64,000 bases of DNA from Pseudomonas viridiflava (GTDB lineage Bacteria > Pseudomonadota > Gammaproteobacteria > Pseudomonadales > Pseudomonadaceae). Position numbers and translations under genes: made by a program. Positions 8,449 through 16,165 of the stretch are shown piece after piece. The notes beneath the pieces were generated by a model. It did not search any database. It was not told the DNA's origin and was given only the letters and a program-made list of their open reading frames with translations. Numbering within the stretch: position 1 is the first letter of the stretch; the number at the start of each line of letters is the position of its first letter. The stretch spans positions 310,001-374,000 of the forward strand of contig NZ_UWFA01000416.1 in assembly GCF_900601905.1 (NCBI RefSeq). The letters are read 5' to 3'.

Positions 8449-11400
8449 ATACGTTCCATCTTGGGCAGCCAGACGCGAATTAGTGAAAACAATCGATCCA
8501 GGTCAATGGGCTTGGCCAGGTAGTCGTTGGAACCTGCCTGCAGGCAACGTTCCTGATCGTCCTTCATGGCCTTGGCCGTTACCGCAATGATCGGCAGCTT
8601 GCGCCAGCGCGGGTCTTTGCGGATCTCGATGGTGGCTTCATACCCGTCCATCTCGGGCATCATCACGTCCATCAACACCAGATCAATGTCTTCGACCTCA
8701 TCCAGTTTGGCGATCGCCTCATAGCCATTGCGCGCAACTTCCACCACAGCGCCTTTGTGCTCCAGGGCGCTGGTCAGGGCAAAAATGTTACGCACATCGT
8801 CATCGACCACCAGGATTCGGCGGCCCTCGAAGACCTTGTCGCGACTGCGAGCGGTCTTGAGCATTTTCTGGCGCTCGTTGGACAACTGCGACTCGACCTT
8901 GTGCAGGAACAGGGTCACTTCGTCCAGCAGGCGCTCGGGAGAGCGTGCGCCCTTGATGATGATCGAACGGGAATATCTGAGCAGCTCGGTTTCTTCATCC
9001 CGGGTCAGGTTGCGTCCGGTATAGACGATGACCGGCGGGAACGAACAGATCTCTTCCGTGGACATGCGCTTGAGCAAGTCATTGCCCAGCATGTCCGGCA
9101 GCTTGAGGTCGATGATCATGCAGTCGTAGACGTTGTCGCGCAGCAGATCCAGAGCATCCTGAGCAAAACCGACGGCGGTGATTTCAATGTCGTCATCGCC
9201 GATCAGCCGCGCGATGCTGTCACGCTGCAAGGCATCGTCCTCGACCAGCAGGATGCGCTTGACCTTCTGGGTCAGCTTGGCTTCCAGCTTGGCGAACACA
9301 TCCTTGAGTTCTTCACGGGTCGTGGGCTTGACCGCGTAGCCGACCGCGCCCATGTGCATGGCCGCTTCCTGGCGGTCTTCCACGGAAATCACATGCACCG
9401 GGATGTGCCGGGTTGGTGCCAGTTCCTTGAGCCGCTGCAGCACGGTGAGGCCGGAATGATCCGGCAGGCGCATGTCCAGCAGAATGGCATCCGGGACAAA
9501 TCGCGCCGCCAGGTTGAAGCCATCATCGGCGGCGTGCGCGACCAGGCAGTGGTAGCCCAGCTCGTGAGCAAGATCGTAGAGGATTTTCGCGAAGTCGACG
9601 CCGTCTTCGATCACCAGAATGCAGCGTTTGTCTGAGGGCAGCTTGTCTCGATCGTCGGCGAAGGCTGGCACAGCCGGCAGGATGGCCGCCGGCAGAATCG
9701 CTGGCGCCACCACCGGTGCCGGCATGTGAACAGCAGGCCTGGTCAGCATTGCCAGCGGCGCCGCAGGTTCGCCATATTGCGTCGGCACCTGTTCGACATA
9801 CTCCTCAGGCAGCACCAGGGAGAAAATACTGCCCTGCCCCGGCTCGCTGGTAACGCTGATCGAACCGCCCAGCAGCCCGGCAAGATCCCGGGATATAGAC
9901 AACCCGAGGCCAGTACCGCCGTAGCGACGGTTGGTGGTGCCATCTGCCTGGCGGAAAGCTTCGAAGATACTTTCCTGATGTTCGGAGGCAATCCCGATCC
10001 CGGAGTCGCGGACAGTGAAGACAATGCCCTCACCCGGCTGACGGGAAACGGTCATGCTGACCGAGCCGCTCTCGGTGAATTTGATGGCGTTGGACAGCAG
10101 ATTCTTGAGGATCTGCTCCAGGCGCTGGCGATCAGTGAACAGCATGGTCGGCGCGCCCGCCTGCAACTCCACAGTAAAATCGAGCTTCTTGTCCTTGGCC
10201 AGTGGCTCGAACATACCGCGCAGGCCGTCTACGAGACGCGCAACGCTGGTATTTTCCGGGCGCATGTCCAACTTGCCAGCCTCGACCTTGGAGATATCCA
10301 GAATGTCGTTGATCAGGTTCAGCAAGTCGTTGCCGGCTGAATAGATCGATTCGGCAAACTTGACCTGCTCGGCCGTGAGGTTCTCGGCCGGGTTTTCCGC
10401 CAGCAGCTTGGCCAGAATCAGCGAGCTGTTCAGCGGGGTGCGCAGCTCGTGGGACATGTTGGCGAGGAATTCGGATTTGTACTTGCTGGAGCGCTGCAAC
10501 TCACCGGCACGGGCTTCAAGCTCAACCTGAGCGATGCTCAATTCTTCGTTATTGCGATCCAGAGCGTCGCGCTGATCAGAAAGCGCCTGGCTCTGTTCAG
10601 CCAACTGCTCGTTGGTCTGCTCCAGTTCGGCCTGCTGGGTTTCCAGATGGACCTGGGATTCCTTGAGGATCCGCGACTGCTCTTCCAGCTCCTCGTTGGC
10701 AGTGCGCAATTCTTCCTGCTGCACCTGCAATTCTTCGTTGAGCTGCTGCGTTTCAGCCAGCACCTCCTGCAGGCGCTGGCGATAACGCGCAGCTTCAATG
10801 GACGTGCCGACGTTGTCGGAAATCAGTTCGAGGAACTCCACATCGCTGTCGGTGACCGGCCGCAAAAAGCCCAGCTCGATCACGCCATTGACCTGATCAT
10901 CGTTGCTGGTTGGAATCACCAGCACACTGCGTGGATCACCCTCGCCCAGGCCCGAGCTGACCTTGAAATAGCTGCTCGGCACATCGTCCAGACGGATGAT
11001 CTGATCCTGCTGTGCGGCCTGCCCAATGATGCCTTCGCCGCTGTAGATCGATTGTTCCTGCTGTTCCTGTTCCCGGGAGAATCCGTAGGAGGCCACTCGC
11101 TTGAGGCCGCCGTGCTCCTGACGTACATAGACCGCCGCCACCACACTGCCCAGGTATTGTGCGAAAAACTGCAGCACGTTACGGCCCAGGGTGTTCAGCG
11201 TCAGTTGCCCCAGCACCTGTTCGGCCAGTTCGCTCTGACCGTTACGCAGCCAGGCGACCTTTTTCAGGCGCTCGGCGTTTTCTTCCTGTAGCTTCAGGTT
11301 GTCGCCATAGGTGTTGGACAAGGCGAGCAGGTCCCGGCGCCCGATGTAGGCCAGAAATCCACTGACACTCAAGACAAAGATCAGGTACAGACTCACGGAA

Positions 11401-11957
11401 AGCACCGTGGTGCGCGTGACATCGGCATTACGCGCCAGACGCAGTTGCTGTTCAACCTCGACAATGCCTTCGAACTGGGTGCGGATCTCATCGGTCAGGC
11501 GCTTGCCACGTCCGGTGCGCAACGGGGCGATGTATTCACCCTTGTTGCGGCGCTGATTGATCATTTCCTCAGCATAGGCATTCCATTCGGCCTGTAACGC
11601 CTGAACGCGCTTGAGGCGATCGATCTGTGGAGGGTTGTCGGCAACCAGTGCTTCAAGCCCCATGAGTTCGGCAGCAACGGCGGGCTTGGCCAGCTCGTAA
11701 GGGTCCAGGTAACGCTCATCACCAGCCAGCAGATAACCCCGCATCCCGGTTTCCATATCAATGGAAAGCTTCAGGGCGCGGTTGGTGTTATTGATTACCC
11801 GGTCGGTGTGCTCGACCCACTGGATGACGGACAGCAGATAACTGATCAACCCGACGAAAAAAACAGCGCTAATGACGCCGACACTCAAGGGGAGTGTGAC
11901 ATTGCGTCCCAGCAATTTACGAAAACGTTGCTCATCAACGGTAGACGGACGGATCAT
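8445..11957 (-). CDS. CHASE3-GAF super-hybrid histidine kinase with three receivers
   Basis: 1,170 residues from the ATG at 11957 (MIRPSTVDEQ); an in-frame upstream ATG at 12032 would add 25 residues but gives no better ribosome site. Order in the short form: TM1 about 21-45, periplasmic CHASE3 with METGMRGYLLAGDERYL, TM2 about 185-205, GAF about 265-390, a Glu/Gln-rich coiled coil about 390-490, H-box FLANMSHELRTPLN (His about 503), ATPase with NLLSNAIKF, DSGIGI and GTGLGLS, then three receivers: LVIEDG (Asp in LLDMRLPD), LLVEDD (Asp in IIDLKLPD) and LVVDDD (Asp in LMDVMMPEMDG). Receiver 1 has EDG at the acidic pocket. First gene of the cheR-cheB-kinase-receiver run; the only membrane sensor in it. 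Confidence 0.9.
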   Translation of the reverse strand: MIRPSTVDEQRFRKLLGRNVTLPLSVGVISAVFFVGLISYLLSVIQWVEHTDRVINNTNRALKLSIDMETGMRGYLLAGDERYLDPYELAKPAVAAELMGLEALVADNPPQIDRLKRVQALQAEWNAYAEEMINQRRNKGEYIAPLRTGRGKRLTDEIRTQFEGIVEVEQQLRLARNADVTRTTVLSVSLYLIFVLSVSGFLAYIGRRDLLALSNTYGDNLKLQEENAERLKKVAWLRNGQSELAEQVLGQLTLNTLGRNVLQFFAQYLGSVVAAVYVRQEHGGLKRVASYGFSREQEQQEQSIYSGEGIIGQAAQQDQIIRLDDVPSSYFKVSSGLGEGDPRSVLVIPTSNDDQVNGVIELGFLRPVTDSDVEFLELISDNVGTSIEAARYRQRLQEVLAETQQLNEELQVQQEELRTANEELEEQSRILKESQVHLETQQAELEQTNEQLAEQSQALSDQRDALDRNNEELSIAQVELEARAGELQRSSKYKSEFLANMSHELRTPLNSSLILAKLLAENPAENLTAEQVKFAESIYSAGNDLLNLINDILDISKVEAGKLDMRPENTSVARLVDGLRGMFEPLAKDKKLDFTVELQAGAPTMLFTDRQRLEQILKNLLSNAIKFTESGSVSMTVSRQPGEGIVFTVRDSGIGIASEHQESIFEAFRQADGTTNRRYGGTGLGLSISRDLAGLLGGSISVTSEPGQGSIFSLVLPEEYVEQVPTQYGEPAAPLAMLTRPAVHMPAPVVAPAILPAAILPAVPAFADDRDKLPSDKRCILVIEDGVDFAKILYDLAHELGYHCLVAHAADDGFNLAARFVPDAILLDMRLPDHSGLTVLQRLKELAPTRHIPVHVISVEDRQEAAMHMGAVGYAVKPTTREELKDVFAKLEAKLTQKVKRILLVEDDALQRDSIARLIGDDDIEITAVGFAQDALDLLRDNVYDCMIIDLKLPDMLGNDLLKRMSTEEICSFPPVIVYTGRNLTRDEETELLRYSRSIIIKGARSPERLLDEVTLFLHKVESQLSNERQKMLKTARSRDKVFEGRRILVVDDDVRNIFALTSALEHKGAVVEVARNGYEAIAKLDEVEDIDLVLMDVMMPEMDGYEATIEIRKDPRWRKLPIIAVTAKAMKDDQERCLQAGSNDYLAKPIDLDRLFSLIRVWLPKMERI

Positions 11958-12229
11958 TAGAATGCCCAAGTGATTCATCAAGCCGTGAATATTGCCGTAA
12001 ACTTCGATAAAAGACTCTGCTTTCTGACACATACTGCTGAATTTTCTGACATTTCTTTGGCGAAAAAGCCGCGTAGTGGCTCAGAATCGTCACAAATGTC
12101 CGGATCAGCGCTCTGAACTCACACATTTTGTATACGTGCTGGAACTTCCAGCCTGGTTTTACCGACTTATTTCACGGCCATGCCACTGATGGCCACGCTC
12201 ACCGTCATTTGAAGAAAGGAAACCAATCC

Positions 12230-12583
12230 ATGTCTGCCAGCACCATTCTTGTGGTCGAAGACGACGCCATCGTACGCATGCTGATCGTCGACGTTCTTGA
12301 AGAGCTGGAATACGCCGTACTGGAAGCTGAGCATGGTGAAGCGGCGCTCGAAGTTCTGGAAAATTCCGAGGTCCATATCGACCTGATGATGACCGACCAT
12401 GGCTTGCCCGGCATCAGCGGCGCTCAGCTGGCGACCAGAACCCGCGAGCTGCGCCCTGCTCTGCCGATACTTTTTGCCAGCGGCTATGCGGAAAACATTG
12501 ACGTCCCGGCGGGCATGCACAGCATCGGCAAGCCCTTCTCGATCGATCAACTGCGCGACAAGGTCAAGGGCATTCTTGGATAA
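12230..12583 (+). CDS. Single-domain response regulator
   Basis: 117 residues from the ATG at 12230, preceded by AAGGAAA. Acidic pocket VVEDD (8-12), acceptor Asp56 in MMTDHGLPG, Lys101 in IGKPFS. Receiver only. It is divergent from the super-hybrid kinase, with about 270 bases between them. Its LPGISG...LRPALPILFASGYAEN stretch resembles the receivers of the hybrid kinases at 3105 and 34295, so it may take phosphate from the same pool. The glycosyltransferase gene follows at once. Confidence 0.88.
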   Translation: MSASTILVVEDDAIVRMLIVDVLEELEYAVLEAEHGEAALEVLENSEVHIDLMMTDHGLPGISGAQLATRTRELRPALPILFASGYAENIDVPAGMHSIGKPFSIDQLRDKVKGILG

Positions 12584-12590
12584 GGTCGCC

Positions 12591-13889
12591 GTGTCTGCTG
12601 CGCAACATCGGGCGCTGACCAAGGTCCTGATCATCGGTTACGTCTGGCCCGAACCCAGGTCCTCAGCGGCCAGCGGGCACATGATGCAGTTGATTGAATG
12701 CTTTGTTGAGCAAGGCTGGCCTATCACTTTCGCCAGCCCTGCCACAGAAGGTGAGCACAAGGCTGACCTCGTAGCGCTGGGCATTGACGAAGTTCGCATC
12801 GAGCTCAACAACAGCAGTTTCGATGAGTTCGTCAGCGGATTGCAGCCGGATATCGTGCTGTTCGATCAGTTCATGATCGAGGAGCAGTTTGGCTGGCGTG
12901 TGGAGAAGCATTGTCCGAACGCTGTGCGGATTCTCGAAACCTCCGACCTGCAAAGCTTGCGTAATAGCCGTCACACTCAGCTAAAGGGTTTTCTGAATGA
13001 AAGCAGTGAACCTGATGATTTAAATAGCTTTTTTGAGTCATCCGATCGTTCGATAGTGGCCGAGATGTCGGACACCGACCTGGCCAAACGTGAAGTGGCG
13101 GCGCTGTTTCGCTCCGACCTCAATCTGATGACTTCAGACACGGAAATGCAGGTGCTGAGCGAGCGGTTCGCTGTGCCCGCAGCTCTGTTGCACTGGTGCC
13201 CGCTGATGGTTGAAGGCGTCGGCAATGACCCGCGCCCGTTTGAAGAACGCGCACATTTCCTCAGCATCGGCAACTTCCGTCATGCGCCGAACTGGGACGC
13301 GGTGCTGTGGATGAAGCAAGCGATCTGGCCCCTGATCCGCCAACAATTGCCCAAGGCGCAGTTGCACATCTATGGCGCTTATACACCGCCCAAGGCGAGC
13401 GCGTTGCATAATGCGGCTCAGGGTTTTCACGTGATGAACTGGGCAGAGGATGCGCTGCAGGTGATGTCCCAGGCGCGCGTCTGCCTGGCGCCGCTGCGTT
13501 TCGGGGCGGGCATCAAGGGCAAACTGGTGGACGCCATGGTGTGCGGCACGCCATCGGTCACGACGCCGATCGGTGCCGAAGCCATGGCTGGCGACCTGCC
13601 GTGGCCGGGACTGATTGCCAACAGCGCCGCGGATATCGCCAATGCTGCGGTGCGCCTGTATCAGGATCAGGCGTTGTGGGACCAGGCACAACAGGCCGGT
13701 GCAGCGCTGCTGCTGGCCCGTTATCAGCAAGCGCAGCACTGCGCGAGCCTGATCCTTCGTATCGAGCAACTGCGCGAGGATTTACCCGCGCACCGCACCG
13801 CCAATTTCATCGGGGCGATGCTGCGTCATCATCACCACAAAAGCACCCAGTACATGGCGCAGTGGATCGAGGCGAAGAACCGGAAGTAA
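12591..13889 (+). CDS. Glycosyltransferase, GT-B fold (family 4-like)
   Basis: 432 residues from the GTG at 12591; a TTG at 12576 overlapping the receiver stop has a better AAGGG site and is an alternative (437 residues). The N-terminal half starts VLIIGYVWPEP, a Rossmann strand. The C-terminal half has FLSIGNFRHAPNWDAV, LHIYGAY and the sugar-nucleotide segment APLRFGAGIKGKLVDAMVCGTPSVTTPIGAE (in two parts around 360-390) typical of group-1 glycosyltransferases. Donor and acceptor are not predictable. No signal peptide. It is cotranscribed with the receiver by position (7-base gap), an unusual pairing. Confidence 0.83.
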   Translation: MSAAQHRALTKVLIIGYVWPEPRSSAASGHMMQLIECFVEQGWPITFASPATEGEHKADLVALGIDEVRIELNNSSFDEFVSGLQPDIVLFDQFMIEEQFGWRVEKHCPNAVRILETSDLQSLRNSRHTQLKGFLNESSEPDDLNSFFESSDRSIVAEMSDTDLAKREVAALFRSDLNLMTSDTEMQVLSERFAVPAALLHWCPLMVEGVGNDPRPFEERAHFLSIGNFRHAPNWDAVLWMKQAIWPLIRQQLPKAQLHIYGAYTPPKASALHNAAQGFHVMNWAEDALQVMSQARVCLAPLRFGAGIKGKLVDAMVCGTPSVTTPIGAEAMAGDLPWPGLIANSAADIANAAVRLYQDQALWDQAQQAGAALLLARYQQAQHCASLILRIEQLREDLPAHRTANFIGAMLRHHHHKSTQYMAQWIEAKNRK

Positions 13890-13953
13890 TGCCAGAGTCT
13901 GCAGGACCTGCCGATCACAATGTAAATGGCTGCCTGAATTCAAACCCGGGACC

Positions 13954-13976
13954 GTGGGACCGGCTTTAGCCGGGAA
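13954..13976 (+). repeat. Single REP element
   Basis: GTGGGACCGGCTTTAGCCGG at 13954-13973 followed by GAA, the same family as the pairs near 24777 and 46290. No inverted partner was found within 100 bases, so this is a lone REP between two convergent genes. Confidence 0.75.
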
Positions 13977-14071
13977 TAGGCCCACACATCTCCCGCATCT
14001 GTACCGGCATAAAGCGGAACGCCGCCAGGCCGGTCCAGTGGATCTTAGTGTCGACTCCAGGCCGGGGCATC

Positions 14072-14833
14072 CTACACAGACGGTTTGCGCAGCAAATACG
14101 TATCCATGATCCAGCCCTTCTCCCGCCTCGCCTGCGCCCTGACCCGCTTGATCCGCTCGCAGACCTCGTCAAGCGGCCCGCTGACCAGGATCTCGTCGGG
14201 CGTGCCAAGATACGCTCCCCAATAGATGTGCAGCCCTCGGTTGAGAAAGCGCTCGAAGGTGCAATGGGCATCGAGCATCACCACCTCATTTTCCGGGGTT
14301 TGCACGCACTCCTCAGCCAGCCGCCGCCCGGTGGTGATCGTCAGCGGTTCGCCAATGCGGTTCAGGGCAATGCGATGCGTTGCTGCCAGCGCCTGCACAC
14401 TGGTGATGCCAGGGATGACCTCATAGGCGAAGGGCTCGGCGGTGCGTTCGAGGACTGTTTCGATGATGCGCAGCGTGCTGTCATACAGCGATGGATCACC
14501 CCAGATCAAAAAGGCCGCCGTTTGCCCGGGTCCGACTTCCTCGCTGATCAAGTGTTCGAACAGCTCTGCGCGTTGTTCATGCCAGCGCAAGATGCCCTGT
14601 TCATAGGACTGCGGATCATTTACCCGGGGCGGGTCGTTGATTTGCAGTAAACGGTAGTCATCGTCTCGGATATAGCGCTCGCAGAGGTCCTTTCGCAGCT
14701 GTAGCAAACTGTCATCGGCATAGCCTTTGTCGAGGATGAACAACACCTTGGCGCGGTTCAGCGCCTGGATAGCCTGGACGGTTATCTGCTCGGGATGACC
14801 CGCGCCGATACCGATGAGCAGGAGGGTTTTCAT
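14072..14833 (-). CDS. cobF: Precorrin-6A synthase (deacetylating), CobF
   Basis: 253 residues, family length. SAM-dependent tetrapyrrole methylase fold: LLLIGIGAGHPEQIT at the N terminus, FLIWGDPSLYDST (GDP loop) at about 108-120 and YEVIPGITSVQALAA at about 137-151. The acyl-chain DDDYRLLQINDPPR and the C-terminal RREKGWIMDTYLLRKP are CobF-like. The enzyme methylates C-1 of precorrin-5 and releases acetate in aerobic cobalamin synthesis. A GAGGCG site precedes the ATG. It is isolated from other cob genes in this window. Confidence 0.9.
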   Translation of the reverse strand: MKTLLLIGIGAGHPEQITVQAIQALNRAKVLFILDKGYADDSLLQLRKDLCERYIRDDDYRLLQINDPPRVNDPQSYEQGILRWHEQRAELFEHLISEEVGPGQTAAFLIWGDPSLYDSTLRIIETVLERTAEPFAYEVIPGITSVQALAATHRIALNRIGEPLTITTGRRLAEECVQTPENEVVMLDAHCTFERFLNRGLHIYWGAYLGTPDEILVSGPLDEVCERIKRVRAQARREKGWIMDTYLLRKPSV

Positions 14834-14870
14834 GCAAGCGCCTCAGAATATCAAGCCTGGCCTGTCAGGC

Positions 14871-14945
14871 AGGAACTGCCGCAGGCTGCGAAAGCAATAT
14901 TGCTGTAAAACCGCAATTCGCTGCCTTCGGCAGCGCCTACGAGGG
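14871..14945. repeat. REPIN of the GCCGCAGGCTGCGA type
   Basis: AGGAACTGCCGCAGGCTGCG and, inverted about 25 bases later, TTCGCTGCCTTCGGCAGCGC followed by CTACG. It lies between cobF and mtlR, which are divergent, so it could affect neither 3' end; it may simply have landed in the intergenic space. Confidence 0.7.
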
Positions 14946-15020
14946 TGACATCAGCGGTTTTATCAACACCGCAAATAGTGCACATTAGCAGCCTGGCATT
15001 TCTGCACGACGGCCACCTCC

Positions 15021-15926
15021 ATGACAAGAACAACAAGGGTCACCGACCCGTCTTATGAACTGATGGACGACCACAATGGCCTGTCGATCATCTACCGCGA
15101 ACACGGCTTCCCCTGCCCGCTGGTGCGTTGGCATTTCCACAAGGAATACGAGCTGCACCTGATCGTGGCCAGTTCCGGCAAGGTATTCGTTGGCGACTAT
15201 ATCGGCAACTTCTACCCCGGCACGCTGTTTCTCACCGGGCCGAATCTGCCGCACAACTGGATCAGCCAGATCGACGACGGTGAGGTGGTACCCAAGCGCG
15301 ACATGCTGGTCAACTTCACGGATGAACTGCTGGAAAGCGGCAATCAGGTGTTTGCCGAGCTGAAGACCCTCACCCCGCTGCTTGAGCGGGCGCAGTACGG
15401 CATCGAATTCCGCTGCAAGCGCACGATTCGCCAAGCCATGAAACTGATGCAGAAAATTGCCGACTCCAAAGGCATCAGCCGTCTCGGGCACTTTTTCATC
15501 CTCCTGGAACTGCTCGCCGTGAGTGACGACTATCAGTTGTTGTCAGCCAAGGATTCCGCACAAGTAGCCGATGAGCACAGTGTTGATCGGACCAACCGCG
15601 CCGTGGACTACATTTTCGCCCACTACGCCCGGGAGCTGCCTCTGGAGGAAGTGGCTGACTACATGGGCATGAAGCCGACTTATTTCTCCCGCGTCTTCAA
15701 GCAGGCAACGGGCCGCTGTTTTGTCGAGTTCGTCAATCGGCTGCGGATCAGCAAGTCCTGCGAACTGCTGGCCGACGGCGACAAGCCGGTGACGGACGTC
15801 TGCTTCGAGTCGGGTTTCAATAACATTTCCAACTTTAACCGGCGCTTCCAGCAACTCAAAGGCATGACGCCATCCCACTATCGGCGGCTCGCCGTTCAGC
15901 GCCTGACCGAACAGAACCTGTACTGA
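15021..15926 (+). CDS. mtlR: AraC/XylS-family activator of the mannitol operon, MtlR
   Basis: 301 residues, the length of P. fluorescens MtlR. The N-terminal cupin-like sensing half includes WHFHKEYELHLIVASSGKVF; the C-terminal two-helix-turn-helix half begins near VDYIFAHYARELPLEEVADYMGM (split around 193-215) and contains SRVFKQATG and VCFESGFNNISNFNRRFQQLKGMTPS-type motif at 255-285. MtlR activates mtlE transcription in response to mannitol, sorbitol or arabitol. It is 239 bases upstream of mtlE in the same direction. The ribosome site is weak. Identification rests on context plus family. Confidence 0.9.
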   Translation: MTRTTRVTDPSYELMDDHNGLSIIYREHGFPCPLVRWHFHKEYELHLIVASSGKVFVGDYIGNFYPGTLFLTGPNLPHNWISQIDDGEVVPKRDMLVNFTDELLESGNQVFAELKTLTPLLERAQYGIEFRCKRTIRQAMKLMQKIADSKGISRLGHFFILLELLAVSDDYQLLSAKDSAQVADEHSVDRTNRAVDYIFAHYARELPLEEVADYMGMKPTYFSRVFKQATGRCFVEFVNRLRISKSCELLADGDKPVTDVCFESGFNNISNFNRRFQQLKGMTPSHYRRLAVQRLTEQNLY

Positions 15927-16014
15927 TTCATCCCCTTGCACAGCCCCTCATCTACGCTAAAGCGGCGGCGCAGACGTTTGCCGCCGTATTCGGTGCGGTT
16001 TCGTGGCCGTCAGC

Positions 16015-16062
16015 CAGTGCAAAAAAGTATCAGTAACAGTGCGGCGCAGGATTTGTCATTGC
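16015..16062 (+). promoter_or_regulatory. Candidate MtlR operator: three CA(G/T)TGC boxes
   Basis: CAGTGC at 16015-16020, CAGTGC at 16037-16042 and CATTGC at 16057-16062 are direct repeats at 22 and 20 base spacing, about two helical turns each. Direct repeats of this pitch are usual for AraC-family half-sites. The last box overlaps the -35 element, as expected for an activator that contacts RNA polymerase. Confidence 0.5.
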
Positions 16063-16081
16063 GCCCGGCGCCCGCTGTAAT
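16053..16081 (+). promoter_or_regulatory. Sigma70-type promoter of the mtl operon
   Basis: TTGTCA at 16053-16058 and TGTAAT at 16076-16081 are each one mismatch from consensus and are separated by exactly 17 bases. Transcription would start near 16088, giving a leader of about 78 bases before mtlE. Confidence 0.6.
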
Positions 16082-16110
16082 CAGCTCACCTCTTCCTCGT
16101 CTCAGGAAGA

Positions 16111-16124
16111 AACAAAAACAATAA
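16111..16124 (+). promoter_or_regulatory. Two overlapping AAnAAnAA catabolite (Hfq/Crc) motifs in the mtlE leader
   Basis: AACAAAAA (16111-16118) and AACAATAA (16117-16124) both fit AAnAAnAA, the A-rich target bound by Hfq with Crc in Pseudomonas catabolite repression. They lie in the predicted leader, about 42-55 bases before the mtlE start. Confidence 0.5.
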
Positions 16125-16165
16125 CCACCCTCTGTCGCGCCTCGCGCACAGAAGAGGAGAGATAC

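Noticed and set aside
10449..11291. Plus-strand open frame within the super-hybrid kinase
   Set aside because: Antisense shadow of a well-supported kinase gene in GC-rich DNA; no ribosome site.
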